Shown here in pieces: positions 35,231-47,694 of a stretch of 64,000 bases of DNA (the first letter of the stretch is position 1; each line of letters opens with the position of its first letter). The position numbers were made by a program, and so were the translations under genes. Below the pieces are notes generated by a model. It was not told the origin of the DNA. It did no database searches and saw only the letters and a list, made by a program, of their open reading frames with translations. This DNA comes from Phocoena phocoena (Eukaryota > Chordata > Mammalia > Artiodactyla > Phocoenidae), in assembly GCF_963924675.1 (NCBI RefSeq), contig NC_089234.1:65197588-65261587 (forward strand). The letters run 5' to 3'.

Positions 35231-36090
35231 TAGGAAAGCATAAGAAAGGAGCAAAAAGAAGAGTGCATAACAAATAGAAAAATTGAATTAATTCACTACA
35301 TCAAAGCCTGAGGTATATATGGCTTCTGTTCCAGCACAAAATAATGTATTCTAGATTACAGGTGTAGAATTAGGTAAATAATGTTTCTAAATTCTAACGT
35401 TCATTTTGCAAGGTTGAAAAGTACAATTTAAAGTAAGGCGTATCTTTTCATTGTTATAGTCAACTTAGGAACACTTGCACATTTAAAATAGAACAAAGCC
35501 ACTCCCAACAACAAAACCATGTGGATTCATACTCCTTGAAAACCTCCTTTCCGTTTGAACATTCAATCTGAGGTCAAATTTTTATCTCAAAAGTAAAGTA
35601 AAATATTCTTGGAGATTTTGTATGTAGTATTTCTTTTCATCATAACTCTTCAATGGGGTTTTGCATGTCATTTCATAGATTGTTTAATTTAAAATTCCCA
35701 GCCTTCTGAACATTATCTGAGAGACGTTACTGATGGTTTCCAGGCCTGAGTTTGCCCAGTCTCATGTGTTATTCTCAAATGTTGTCTAACCTGCTTCTGT
35801 CATGATTACCTTCAGTCTGGCCACATAACCTAGTTGACTCAATCCTTACTGCTGCTTCTCTAGCAATGCTGCAGGAAATAGTTTCCATTGTAGACCACTA
35901 CGATATAGGTCGTAGTTTAACGAAGATTTGGAATAGAGGTATCCTGGAATAGTCTCCCATGCTGACACCAAATTCATGCCTGTAATCTTGGTTTGATGCC
36001 CACTGTGTTGTTCAAAGTGGTTTAGAAGTGTGGCTGGTGTGTTCAAATGGATTTTGGACTATGCTTTTATCACGACCCTGTTAGATTTCC
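35231..36090. other. Unique DNA, no gene recognised
   Basis: No repeat or supported coding sequence. A 66-codon minus frame at 35846-36046 has no motif. Confidence 0.4.
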
Positions 36091-36098
36091 CTTTAGGC

Positions 36099-36324
36099 CA
36101 GAAGTCCCCAACCTTTTTGGCACCAGGGACCGGTTTCCTCGAAGACAATTTTTCTAAGGACTGGTGGCGAGGGGTGGGAGGGATATGGTGCAGGCGGTAA
36201 TGAGAGCCACGGGGGGCGGCAGATGAAGCTTCACTTGCTCACTGCTCACCTCCTGCTGTGCGGCCCAGTTCCTAACAGGCCACGGACCGCTACTCCTCCG
36301 CGGACTGGGGGTTGGGGACCCCTG
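36099..36324 (-). mobile_element. Second MER1/Charlie3 hAT fragment with intact ends
   Basis: CAGAAGTCCCCAACCTTTTTGG at the left end and GGGGTTGGGGACCCCTG at the right, with 'CACCAGGGACCGGTTTC' and 'CACCTCCTGCTGTGCGGCCC' inside. Nearly identical 8-bp flanks (CTTTAGGC 36091-36098, CTTTACGC 36325-36332) support hAT insertion. Better preserved than the copy at 26002, and missing the same central part. Confidence 0.92.
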
Positions 36325-36613
36325 CTTTACGCCACAACAGAGGAACACCTATTTGATTAAACCTGAAATTCTTATTTGTTGAGTAAAGAAATAGCCATCT
36401 ACCAAAGCTTTAACCCTTCTGGTATCATCTGTATATACGTTCTGCATCACAGTATATTTTCCAATAATATTTTAAATTATTTCTCTGATTTATTTTTAAG
36501 CTTGAGAGGAATATTTGGAATCAGTTGAATTTCCTCTGCCTTCAAATCCGTCTAAATATACTCTTCTTCCTGGCTTAATTAATCCCTGCTCTTTCTTGCA
36601 TCTTCCACTTCAG

Positions 36614-36865
36614 TTGAGAGATTGTGTAGTGTGGTGTTAGCAGAGGCTCTGGTGTCAGACTGCTGGTGTTCAGACAGTTGCTCTGCCAGCTACAAAACTA
36701 TAACACTCACCAGGCTACTGAGACGCTTTGTGCCTCAGTTGTTTATCTGTAAAATTGTGTAATAAATGTACAAATCAAAGGTTGTTGGAAGGATTAAACG
36801 AACATATTCAAAGCCCTTTGACTGAGGTCTGGTTCACAGTAGCATGAATAAGTGTTGGGAGAGAA
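36614..36865 (+). repeat. MIR SINE, sense, near full length
   Basis: 'AGTGTGGTGTTAGCAGAGGCTCTGGTGTCAGACTG' is the tRNA-like start. It is followed by 'CTCTGCCAGCTACAAAACT', 'TGCCTCAGTTGTTTATCTGTAAAAT', 'GGAAGGATTAAACGAACATA' and 'gcatgaataagtgttgg', i.e. MIR from head to 3' end. Confidence 0.87.
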
Positions 36866-36948
36866 CAGGTCTCAGTTTTATTTATTAAAAAAAAAAACCT
36901 TTGAATTACCCATATGAAATATAGGTGGACCAGAGTATATTACATATG

Positions 36949-37033
36949 TGATTGTATGTGTGTATGTATACATACATATATGTATACATGTATGTGTGTG
37001 TGTATAAACACACACACAGACATAAATATATGT
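36949..37033. repeat. Imperfect (TATG)n/(TG)n microsatellite
   Basis: Mixed TG, TATG and ATAC units with internal self-complementarity (GTATACATACATATATGTATAC). Overlapping frames are artefacts. Confidence 0.85.
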
Positions 37034-37034
37034 G

Positions 37035-38500
37035 AAATTTGAAGTTGATAGTCTGCTACTCAAGCCAGTCAATTTTATTGGATTTCAAAACAAATGAGAT
37101 TCTTAAAATGGTCCAACAGAACAATGCTTTTATTAGTGTCCTCATATGTAGATAGTCTCAGACATCAGTACACTGCTTGCAACATAAATCTTGATGAATT
37201 TCCTGGATGCTTTTCTTTATCTCTTGTGCTTTATTCTTTTTAGCTAACATAATCATGAATTTAATGCGGTGGCCCTATCTAAGTTCCTGTCTCCCACATT
37301 TCATCTCTCAGTAATATAAGTTTTAAGGCCTGATATCAGTACATATCTATTTGTTAGTTCAGGGTTTCATTTTGTCCGAAGATTTTGCATCTTAGGTGAA
37401 CTATTTTTTTGCTGTTTCTGGACACTTTATTACTTCAGTACAGTTTTATCTTCTGAGTGTGATACACTTGTGATACTGTTGAGAATTACGAATCTAGAGC
37501 AAGAATCTGCACCCTCCACCACCGTATGAAATGCCACTTAACATTTTTTATAATCGGGCCCCAGGCATTTCAGATCTCACTTCTGATGCCACCTGCAGGT
37601 ATTTTAGGTGGGTGATAGATTGAAGGGTTAAAAACACACACATTATGAGACTGAATTAAGTGCTTGGCTAAATAACGTCAAGAGTACCCAGTCCCATCAG
37701 AAGTGGGATGTCTGTGTGAACAGGAGCAGATGCATTGTTTCTCAGTGAAACTGCCTGTGGCACTTACAGAGAAAGATACCTCACCAGACATGGAAAGCTC
37801 AATGGGGCGTCACATCTAGAAGATTTTTACCTTAGGAACATATGTGAATCTGTTTAGAGAATGTTTATAAATACCAAGTTCTGTTTATTTAAAAAATTAT
37901 CATTAAGATCCCATTCAGACATAAGTAAAAGACAGAGCTGGTTTCTGTATATCTCTGGAAATTTTTTTGTGGTTGTTTACAGATTTTTTCAAAAATCAGA
38001 AGACCCATTTCCTTGCAATGGTGGTCAAAATAGTCACCTGAAACTCCACAGTGTGTTATGATTCTAAAAGAATAAATATTTTATAGAGATAAAAACATCA
38101 TTTTAAATGAACCATTGGCTTGAGCCAGTCTAGCAATGCTTATGATGTGATTGGAACAAAAGATCAACGATATGTTAGCAGAGTTTATACAAGCAGCTTT
38201 CCTGTGCTGTTTAATTTATTGCTTATAGTATCTGTTCATAAAATTTTGAAAGTTACTTCAAATAGGTGGTCTCAGGACAATGTCTTTTCATGCCCTGGGA
38301 GTGCAACTTAAAAAAATTAATATGTTTTAATTTATACTCATATTAAAATTCATAGAGGAGCTCACTGAGCATTTTTAAAGCTTGTGATCATTGGAAGTAT
38401 TGCAGTTCCAAGCTATCAGCTATGTAATATGCTACTTCTTGCCAACTTTTTCTGAAACTACTCCTTTGAAGTAGATTTCCAAGGTTTGGTAAACCTATAT
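37035..38500. other. Unique DNA, no gene recognised
   Basis: No repeat assigned with confidence; open frames of 63-66 codons only. Confidence 0.4.
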
Positions 38501-38502
38501 TC

Positions 38503-38516
38503 TTTTTCTCTCTCTT

Positions 38517-38548
<32 letters not shown>

Positions 38549-38550
38549 AT
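38503..38550. repeat. (TC)n(TA)n microsatellite
   Basis: A pyrimidine run with TC units changes directly to TATATA. More AT-rich short repeats continue to about 38725. Confidence 0.9.
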
Positions 38551-38811
38551 AGATATATAATATAGGTATATGTAATATCTATATTTATCTGTCCACATAT
38601 ACACACTCACCATATTCTGTGTATGGATATTTGTGTATATAATTTTTTTCTCAAGATTAGTTTACTTGGGAGATTTTATATACCTATATATACGTATATA
38701 TAGATAGATACATACATATATAGTTGCTTTTCCTAGCATTTATTTTTCCATACCCCAATACAGTTTCCTTAAATTTGCATCTGACTAATGAAGTTAAGTT
38801 TTGCATTCTGA

Positions 38812-38814
<3 letters not shown>

Positions 38815-38862
<48 letters not shown>
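38815..38862. repeat. (TG)n microsatellite
   Basis: About 24 uninterrupted GT units, ending just five bases before the target-site duplication of the CHR-2 SINE at 38881. Confidence 0.97.
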
Positions 38863-38866
<4 letters not shown>

Positions 38867-38880
38867 ACATTTTCTTTTTT

Positions 38881-39080
38881 TTTTTTTTGTGGTATGTGGG
38901 CCTCTCACTGCTGTGGCCTCTTCCGTTGCGGAGCACAGGCTCCGGACGCGCAGGCTCAGCGGCCATGGCCCACGGGCCCAGCCGCTCTGCGGCATGTGGG
39001 ATCTTCCCGGACCGGGGCACAAACCCATGTCCCCTGCATCGGCAGGCGGACTCTCAACCGCTGCGCCACCAGGGAAGCCC
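38881..39080 (-). repeat. CHR-2 SINE, antisense, full length
   Basis: T-run tail at the left, the full GC-rich body (including the 30-bp segment missing at 19191), and the SINE head at 39052-39080. It is flanked by a perfect 13-bp target-site duplication (CATTTTCTTTTTT at 38868-38880 and 39081-39093). Open frames of 100-123 codons on both strands are SINE plus microsatellite artefacts. Confidence 0.95.
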
Positions 39081-39094
39081 CATTTTCTTTTTTA

Positions 39095-40370
39095 AATGTA
39101 GTGAATCAGTGAATGAAATCTCAGGTTTTTCTAACAGTTCCATCTAGGTATCTTGGAAAGTTGAATGTTAAAAAAATCGCTGAGAATTTTGTAGTTGAAC
39201 CGACCTAAGCAGAGAGAAATCTGACCCACAAAAAACACTTAGATGATCAAGAGGCTGTTTTATCATTCTGGCTACAATTAGTAACATTTTTCCCTACACT
39301 ATTTCTTTTGCCCAAAGGAATATCCCTAAAATTTCACTTGGCAATGAGATCGTAGCAGGGAGTAATCTAACAATTGGGAAAATAAGTTAGTTAGCCTTAG
39401 AGACGTTCTCATATTTATTACATCATTATGTACCAAGAGGTTTTTATGACATATTATTTAAACACATATTGCCAGCCTGGAGGTTTAAATGGTGGATAGT
39501 CTATAATGAGACATTATATATTCAATTTTTCTGTCTCCTCCTGACATTAGTATATGCCTATCAGAAAGGCTGGAAAGTGATGTAGTGGATAACATTTCAT
39601 TATTATAAAATGCAAGAATCAGTTCTTGAAATACTGATGACACCTAAAAAAGGTTAGAAAACTCACCAGATATGGCTTTTTTGCACTTAAAAGTTATATT
39701 GGCTTTTCTGCCAAAAGGGTGATTTCCATTTTGATATAATTGTTTGCCTTGTTGTACCTGACATTTCAAAAATGTTATGTATCTATTAATTTTCTTTAGG
39801 ATGTAGTTCAGAAGTGGCCATATTTTATATAGGTGGTAGTGCCATCTCAACTTCTCAATCCGCTGGAATTCTTGCAAGGATACGGCTCTATTTGGGAATA
39901 AGGATGCTTGGAAACTAGTTAGAAAAATATATTTTTATTCTCCTGCCCCCCACCCCCCGTCCCACGTCTCTTTCACCGTATTTTGGAATGGGCCAAACTA
40001 CTGCCGTTAGTTTTGAACTATGCAAGAAGACCTCAGGATTTGCATTTCACTGTTTCTCTCGAACCTGTTTCACACTACGAATTAGTCATGAATTTTTATG
40101 CAGGCATTTGTAGGCAGGAATCTACTTTTTAAGATCAGATGAGCCAATAGCAATTATAAGGAAAAACATCTTTTTTGCCTTCTGTGTTTTTCTATCTCAA
40201 TACATTTGTGACGGGATCACTTCCTTCCTTGCAACAAATTCTGGGAATGAGTTTTATTGTAAGTGTAGAGCCATTCTCAACCAACTTCTAGGCTGCTGGG
40301 TCAAGCTGTACCTATTCTTATTTATATCACAGAGGCTATTTGGGGAATAATAATGGATTCTACACATTGT
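39095..40370. other. Unique DNA, no gene recognised
   Basis: No supported feature. A C-run (CCCCCCACCCCCC, about 39946-39958) is the only local oddity. Confidence 0.4.
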
Positions 40371-40374
40371 GTTA

Positions 40375-40580
40375 GCGATGTGAACATTACATATACTTTC
40401 TCATTTCATTTAACTTTATTTAAACCTCTCATTTCCCCTGGGAAGTAGAAATTTCTCTCTCCATTTTAGAGGTGAGGGGACTAAGGTCTAATTTTCAGTG
40501 AGGAAAAAACTAAGACTCCATTTCCCCCAAGGAAACACATGTTTCCTAAGTAGCAGAACCCAGGTTTGCCTGATTCTAAA
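40375..40580 (-). repeat. MIR SINE, antisense
   Basis: 'TCATTTAACTTTATTTAAACC', 'CATTTTAGAGGTGAGGGGACTAAGG' and 'AGTAGCAGAACCCAGGTTTGCC' follow the reverse complement of MIR in order. A short disruption lies between 40495 and 40540. Confidence 0.75.
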
Positions 40581-40584
40581 GAAT

Positions 40585-41735
40585 CCCAGCCTTGCTTGTT
40601 TCACTGATATTTTCCAGCCACAGTGCCAGGGAGGCAGAAATCAAACATGCATGTACCTGCATTTCCCTTTTGGGGAAGAACAGGTGATGTGTCCAGCATT
40701 ACATAGCAATCTATTTAATGTACTTCTTTGGAAAGGAAAAGAAATCCCTTGAAATATCTCTGGCATTTTTTCACTAACATTGAGGTATCAGAACATTTGG
40801 GGATAACAAAGTAGTCAATTTCTCTAGGCGCCATAGACCTTACAGTGGTTGTATATTTTGTGGTTAGTAAATAGCCAAATGTGTTGTTTCTGCTCAGCTC
40901 AAAATAAAATCACTTCAATGAAGAAATGTCTTACTGAAACAATCTGTGTACGTTAATAATAAATGAATTCTGAAAGGAATTTAAAATAATTTCTAAAGAG
41001 GCACAGAAGGAAATACCAAATTTAAAAGTAGCATTTCCTATTTGTTGGCAATAGTAAAAAGAACTTATTCTTTCTTTACTGCTCTCAACTTCCATTATGC
41101 TTTGCCTCTTTGTGATCCCTTGAAATTCACACTTGTAGGTTACAGAAAGCTATGGTTTTGTAGAGGAAGCAAATTATGGCCTGTGTGGCCCAATCCACCT
41201 GTTTCTGTACATCTTGCAACCTAATAATGGTTTTGATATATTTTAAATGGTATATTTTAGAGATATATTTTAAATATCTTTAAACACCTAAAGAGTAATA
41301 TTTTGTGACACCTGAAAATTATATGAAATTCAAAATTCAATATCCATAAAGTTTTATTAGAATGCAAACTACACCCAAGTCCCTCTTACAACCTATTTCT
41401 AGAGCCATTGATGAACCCTCACAGTCGCATTCGACACATGACTGTTCACATATCCCCACACTTACACCTGCACGTGTGTGTGCACGTGCAGGCTCACATG
41501 CACACCTCATGTGCCTCATTTTGGAGGAATGTTCTGTAGAGCTTTAAGACTCTTTTGTCTGTTTTCCCTTTTAAAAATTTCCCCTTGGCCTGTTACTCAT
41601 TAGCCTTGTCCTTTTATCTACTGCAATTTTCATTGCTTTCCTCATTCCTCTATTTTTTATTTTTAATTTCCCAGAGTTTTAAAACAGTGGTAAAGAAATG
41701 CAGATCTGTGGAATTTTGCCTTCTCTGTGTCCTTT
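40585..41735. other. Unique DNA, no gene recognised
   Basis: Short frames on both strands near 41337-41547 cover a TG/CA-rich patch (ACACCTGCACGTGTGTGTGCACGTGCAGG) and are not supported as genes. Confidence 0.4.
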
Positions 41736-41738
41736 CTA

Positions 41739-42046
41739 CAGTCGGCCCTCATATGTGGCTTCTGCATTGCGAATTCAACCAACTGTAGATGGAAAATATT
41801 TTAAAAATCCAGAAAGTTCCAAAAAGCAAAATTTTGAATTTGACACATGCTGGAAACGATTTACCTAGCAGTTTCATTGTATTAGGCATTATAAGGAATC
41901 TAGAGATGATTTAAAATATACGGGAGGATGTGCGTAGGTTATCTACAAATACTACACCTTTTTATATAGGGGACTTGAACATCCTCAGATTTTGGTAGTT
42001 GCTGGGGTCCTGGAACCAGTCCCCCATGGATACTGAGGGACCACTG
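41739..42046 (+). mobile_element. MER2-type Tigger (pogo/Tc1) element
   Basis: Starts CAGTCGGCCCTCATATGTGG and ends TACTGAGGGACCACTG, inverted termini of the Tigger-derived MER2 group, with TA on each side (41737-41738 and 42047-42048). Internal phrases ATTGTATTAGGCATTATAAG and 'TACGGGAGGATGTGCGTAGG' are typical. Non-autonomous, about 308 bp. Confidence 0.92.
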
Positions 42047-42639
42047 TATTGTGTTTGTGGAACTATGTCACAAGTATTGGGAATCCTGTGAAACGCCAGC
42101 TGCATCAACGTACTTATCTTCTCAGTTTTTTCTCTTTCTCATACAGTCTTGCTGCATTCTCCTTTATTGTTTGTCTCACTACCTTTTGACAACAGCAGTT
42201 ACTGTCTTATTATTTAGTTGACTCCACTTGTTATTTATGGTTTTGAACATTTTTGGACTCCTTGTAAGGAAGTAAGGTGACATTCAATATTGTTAGTGTG
42301 TCAAAGAGCTTTGAGATGTCTAAATTTCTTTAAATTGCTCCAAGGGCATTTGGGCCACAGCAAAACTGACCACAGTATTTTAATATGATCTCATTCATAC
42401 CACCTTTAAATTTTCTTTATGATATTAATAGCAAGTGACTCTAACAAGTAATTGGGATCATCATTCCCAAAGTCCGTTAAACCCCATTCAGATAAAAGTG
42501 ATAATGAAGTGGTAAAAATACTTGAAATGGACCCTGTACAAGGCAGTTTCTCATGGATTAATTCTTCCCTTTGAGTCCCCAGTTTTGGAGAGAACTTTAT
42601 GTGATAGTTGTCTAGGCCAACAAAAACCTTTAAAAATGA

Positions 42640-43145
42640 ATTTTTTCAGTAATAATTGATTTACTGCTATGTGCCAGGCAGTCTTCTGGGTATTGAGGGT
42701 ATCACAAAATATGCATTTAGCTCTTGCTCTTACATGGCTTTCATCTTAGAAAATGGAGACAGTAAAGTAAGAAGGTAAACAAACAAACAGGCTTCTGGTA
42801 GGAGGGGGAAAATAGGTGATAGAAAGTAACTGGTGTCAAGGAGGGCCTCCTTGAGGAGGTGACATTTGCTCTGAGACCTTACTGATGAGAAGGAGCTAGT
42901 CATGGGACTATTGGGGGAGGGCAGTGCATTTCAAGGAGAGGGAACAGCCCCTGCCAAACTCCTATAAATGAAACCAAGTATGGTGAGTTTGAGGTAAGAA
43001 AGAAGGCCAGTACGACTGTAATGTAATGAGAGCAGATGAGTGATGATGCTGAAAAAATAGACAGGGGAGACATTTGGGTTTTATTCTAAAACGTATGAGA
43101 AACTCTTGGTTGTTTTTTGATCAGAGGGGTGACATGATTTCATGA
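42640..43145 (-). repeat. L2 LINE, antisense
   Basis: 'TACTGCTATGTGCCAGGCAG', 'GGGTATTGAGGGTATCAC', 'GGAGGGCCTCCTTGAGGAGGTGACATTTGCTCTGAGACC', 'agagggaacagcccctgcc' and 'cagaggggtgacatgatt' follow one another in antisense L2 order over 500 bp. Confidence 0.72.
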
Positions 43146-43149
43146 TACC

Positions 43150-44800
43150 CATGGACATGCTCTCTGTTTTGTCTTCATGCAGATTCTAAGAGACACCCCT
43201 TCTGCTCTTCTGCCATGTAAGCCCTGTTCCCTTCCAGATCTTTCTACCAGAGATGGGGTCAAAAAGCAGTTGTAGGAATCTTCCTTTGGATCCCATAGGT
43301 TTTTTTTGTTTGTTTCATTCTACTACTTTTTTTTCCTAGCATCTTTTAACCCCAGAATAGCTTCTCACTTCATATTTGACAAAAATCTCTCATCCTCACC
43401 CCTTCCAAGCTCAACAAACCTAAAAACTTTCACACATTTAGGGAAGTTATCCTACAGATCCTATAGCATAATTGGTCTCAATTTCATTTTTTCCAACTTC
43501 CACTAATTATGAAATATGTGAAATCTCCAAATAATAAAATACAGCCTATCCTCTTTCATTAAAACATAAGTTTCTAGAAGATAATCACTTTCATATGTTC
43601 TGAATGTTGGAATCTAGCTTATTAAATATTATGTGTATATATTAATAAAGACAGGAGATAAAGATCACAATTTTTAGGGTGAGAAAAGAGATAGAAGGAA
43701 GAGTTAAGGATAGTTCATGTTCTCCTGGCCCTTGCCTCTTGTCTCTTCATTTTATCACGTCTTGAGTGTTTCAACTTTGAAATATATCATTTTTGCCTCT
43801 TTTCTGCATTATGTGTTTATATGTTTTTTCCCCATATTATTCTATAGATTGCAAAATACACTTCTTACTGTTTTCTTAACACACACAGACTTCTTTCAGT
43901 TCTGTGTTACACTGTATTAAACAATACATATCTACTGAGTGCCTATTAACTACAAGGTATATCCTATGTATTAAAGAGATTATTGAGTTCTTTGAGCTTA
44001 AAATCTTTCACTAATCTGAATGTAGGATATAATATTCTGTAATTTAAAAAAGAGTTTATGTTTAATTCAGTTGGTACTAATTATGTTATGATAGAAAAGC
44101 CAACCTAAACTAGCTTAAGCAAGTAAAGGGGATTTATGAGTTTGTCTTCTATAAAGTCTCAGTCTTCATGCAGCTATCGTTCCAGGGACTCAGACAGCAT
44201 CCTCATTATTTGGCTTATTTCCATCTCTCAGTCCTGATTTATACTATATCAGTTTAATCCTCCAAATATACACCATAATTTCCTGTTGCTCCAAGCACCC
44301 CCCTTCCCAGTAACTTAATCTCTGGTTTCAGGAGAAGACGTGTCTTCCACACCACCTAAATTTGTGTATCTCATTTCCCTGACTGTAGTTATTGGTTCAT
44401 AAAGGGGCCTCTTATCTAATCAGATAAAACTATAAATAAGCTGACTCTCGCTAGGATAGTAGTAAGAAAAAGACACGTTCATCTCTTTTTACTGGAATTT
44501 GAAACTGAGAAGAATTGTTCTTGGAGCATCAGGGAATCACTGCGTATATTTGGGGTATTAAACCAAATAACATAAACAGAATTGAGAGACGGAGAGAAAA
44601 CAAGTACTGAGGATGCCATTTGAGTCTGTGGAACAGAATTGAAAAAGTGATTGAGACTTTGTAGTCTAAATCCCCTTATTGGCTTCAGCTAGTTTGAGTC
44701 AGTTTTTCTGTCAGAACACAAATTACCCTCACTGAGATAAAAATATAAAAAATTTAAACTGCTGTATCCTGTATGCAGATCAAGAGATTTTTGAGGTCAA
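43150..44800. other. Unique DNA plus unclassified ancient repeats
   Basis: 43915-43990 looks like an antisense L2 end ('acatatctactgagtgcctatta'). 44095-44460 resembles an old mammalian repeat I cannot name ('aaactagcttaagcaagtaaaggggatttatgag'). No coding evidence. Confidence 0.4.
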
Positions 44801-44814
44801 AGTTTCATTAAAAT

Positions 44815-45000
44815 CATAAAATTTTAGACTTGGGAGGGGTTTTGTACATCTCTTTTTCCAATCCCCACAATTTGCAGTTAGGCAAATGAAGAATCAGTGA
44901 GGTTGAGTAACTTACTCAACATCTCAGAAACAGCCAAGGTGAGCAGAAGAATCCAAGTATCATGGCTTCTAGTTCTGTGCTGCTTCCAGTATTCTACACT
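44815..45000 (-). repeat. MIR-class repeat, antisense
   Basis: 'ttttccaatccccacaatttgcagttaggcaaatgaagaatcagtgaggttgagtaacttactcaacatctcagaaacagcc' matches the antisense MIR-class core ('acagatgaggaaactgaggc..gacttgcccaaggtca'). Diverged. Confidence 0.5.
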
Positions 45001-45004
45001 TTAA

Positions 45005-46190
45005 TTTTGGTAAAACGATAAACCTGTGGATATATAAAAATTGTTCTTGGTCAGGGTTTTTTTCCCCCCTCCTCTTTGGTCTCGTTTGCAGTAGCAAAAT
45101 TCAAAAAACACAATTCTTGTAAGAATGTCTTATTTTAAGCTCTCCCTGCTTTTCATCTGAGTATTTCATTTTAATCATGTTCTTTTAGAAACTTTTCATT
45201 TTTATATGTAGCAAAGGCAATAATTCAAACCAACAGTTCGCAAAACATGAACTGTTCGCCACGATAAAAAAATCTATGAACTACATCTAGGTTATTGCTT
45301 TTTCACTTATTTTTTTTATACATGCCAACAAAGATTATAAAATAAACATTTTAGAATTGTCACATGTTTAATCCTATATAATCACTAATAAATGACAGTT
45401 CAGTTTTTTTTTTTAATTCTATGTGGCAAATTAGATAAACTGCAGTTACAAGAAGCCAGGAAAGGCTTTGTAATAATGTTCCCTGATTCTGATATTGTTC
45501 ATATAATATCATTCCAAGTTTTAAAGAGTAAAAATTCAGTTTTTGTTTTAGAATGATTTATTAGTCATGTAAAGCTGTTTTATGTTTATGATGAACAGGA
45601 ATCAAATTAGAAACTGGGCATCAGGAGACCTGGGATTTAGATCTGGTTCATGGTATGGCCTTGGCTTTTAGCTACCTCATCTCACTGACACATTCAGAAA
45701 TGAACTCTCCAGCACTAACATTCTATTTTCAGCATGAATAACATAACAAGCCTCCAGAACTGTGCATATGTGTTTTTACTTTATTTCAGACTTCCAAGAA
45801 ATGTTTATAAATAACATTCCTGAGGGAGACAAACCTTCTAAATTTAAGTCCTACAAATTTTTATCAGAAAAATTTAATAATCTCATTGAGTTTTGTAACT
45901 TCTGAGAAGTTAAGGGAGATAGTTCATTTTTTGGCATTCATTATAAGAAAGCTGCTAAATGTTAATTAATTGGAAAGAAGTCTACTGAGAAAGAAAGCAC
46001 TAAATCTATTATAAAAATGACTTATTTTTTTGCCAAGTGCTTTATAATTAAAACAAAACTCAGGTGGAAGAGAAGCTTAAGCAATGCCAATAATATTAAT
46101 AAAATATTGATTGTTTTACACAGCTTTCATGCTGAGAATGACTAAGTCCTTATTTACCCCGTAATGTACTTTTTGGGTAGCTTCAGCTTA
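45005..46190. other. AT-rich DNA, no gene recognised
   Basis: A MIR-like sense trace is possible at 45600-45690 ('catcaggagacctgggatttagatc'). Otherwise unassigned. Confidence 0.35.
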
Positions 46191-46193
46191 GAA

Positions 46194-46399
46194 CATAGTT
46201 TCTCTACTATTGACTTTGAGGCCAGATAATTCTTTGTTATGGGGAATGTTCTATGCATTGTAGGATATTTAGCAGCATCCTTGGCCTCTACCTACTAGCT
46301 GCCAATAGCACCACCACCCTCCTCCTATCAGACAAGCTAAATAAGCCAAATATCCCTGGTAAAATTGCCCTCCCCTCACATCCCACTTGAGAAGTATAC
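46194..46399 (-). mobile_element. MER20 hAT element, antisense
   Basis: Reverse of MER20: 'CTATTGACTTTGAGGCCAGATAATTCTTTGTTATGGGG', 'GCATTGTAGGATATTTAGCAGCATCCTTGGCCTCTACC' and the end CACTTGAGAAGTATAC occur in order. The 8-bp duplication is not clear. Confidence 0.88.
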
Positions 46400-47335
46400 A
46401 AACTGGGACAAAATCATAGAAAGGTCAACTTATTTTATGGCAGGTCAGATGACTGGTCATTAACACAGCTGTGTTTAGGAGCCATGCCTCATACCTCTAT
46501 CATTGATCAAAGCTCCTTCTGTGTGTGTGTGCGTGTGTGTGTTAGATTACTATGTATGTTTTAGTTATTGTGGTCCTTTATTTACAAACGTTGCCTTCTC
46601 CTGCCTACCCTACCTTTGCCATATAGCAAGGGTTTTACCTGATTGCCTTTAGGGTATCCTAAGTCCTCATGCCTACTCCACATTCCCTATCTTCGTTCAA
46701 ACCAGCCCAAAATATAAAAGGATTGCTTTTGTTTACATCAGGCTGTCATTCTAGATTTTACCAAGTGCAACAATTTAGCAGTTCCCTCAAACTTGAATGA
46801 GTTGCACCTGAAAGAAAAAAATGCTCTCATAGTATCATGCTTATTAAAAGTTTTAAAGATTTGATTGAGCATTCCCATGGTGATGACTCCCCTAGCACAT
46901 TACTGCATTCATGCAAATATTTTTGCCTATCAAACATTAAATATGGAAAAGATCTGTAGTGTCATTTGGTTCACTTCGCTGTCACTGAAGCACTGCATCT
47001 CCATAATGCGTGTTGGCCTACTGTTCCCAGTCCAATTTAAACTCTAAGTAATGACTGTGTATTTCTACTTCCTTTGGGAAAGCATTACAAAGTTTCATTT
47101 ACTGTTTCTTATCCACTTATAATAGCATTGGTAGTTAATGTTCTAGAATTTTGATAGTAGAATTTTCTGCTAATCTATTTTTCTCTGTTAGAGGTGAAAA
47201 TTTTAATATCAGCACGTTTTTCATACATACCAGCTTTATTTCCTAAGATTACAGAATGCGTCTGAAGTTTTGTCATTTCTAGTCACCCATAATTTTTTCC
47301 TCCACACAGTTGTTTGAATAGATTTGAAAGCCTTA
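46400..47335. other. Unique DNA, no gene recognised
   Basis: A short (TG)n run at 46521-46543 is the only feature. A 60-codon plus frame at 46865-47047 has no motif. Confidence 0.4.
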
Positions 47336-47339
47336 TGCC

Positions 47340-47690
47340 TGATAGCACCTTACACTTCAAAGAACGTGCTGCAACCACCTTACCTGATTTTTACAAGATC
47401 ACTTTGGAAGTAAGCAGGCCAGCAGCAGAGCTTTCTTTGATAGATGAATACATGGGGGCTCATCAGAGTTAAATAACTTTCCTAAGTCACTAATATTTGC
47501 ATCGCTCTTTAAGAATTGGAGATGAGTGATCTATACTGATTATCTCATTTGCTCCACCACACTATGAAGCAAGCAGGACAAGTATTATTATGCCTCCGTT
47601 TTTCAGAAGAAGCAGAGAAAACTGAAGCCCAGGAGACTGAAGCGACAGAGCAAGTGAATGATGGTACTCAGTTTAGGTCTTTGGCCTCAC
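47340..47690 (-). repeat. Two adjacent MIR-class SINEs, antisense
   Basis: First unit about 47340-47500 ('tagcaccttacacttcaaagaacgtgctgc', 'agagttaaataactttcctaagtcac'). Second about 47505-47690 ('TGATTATCTCATTTGCTCC', 'ttattatgcctccgtttttcagaagaagcagagaaaactgaagccc'). The apparent 61-codon frame at 47549 is part of the second unit. Confidence 0.65.
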
Positions 47691-47694
47691 ATTT

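Noticed and set aside
38684..39147. Frames of 83-123 codons with Cys-Val or Thr-His repeats
   Set aside because: They translate the (TG)n array fused to the antisense CHR-2.
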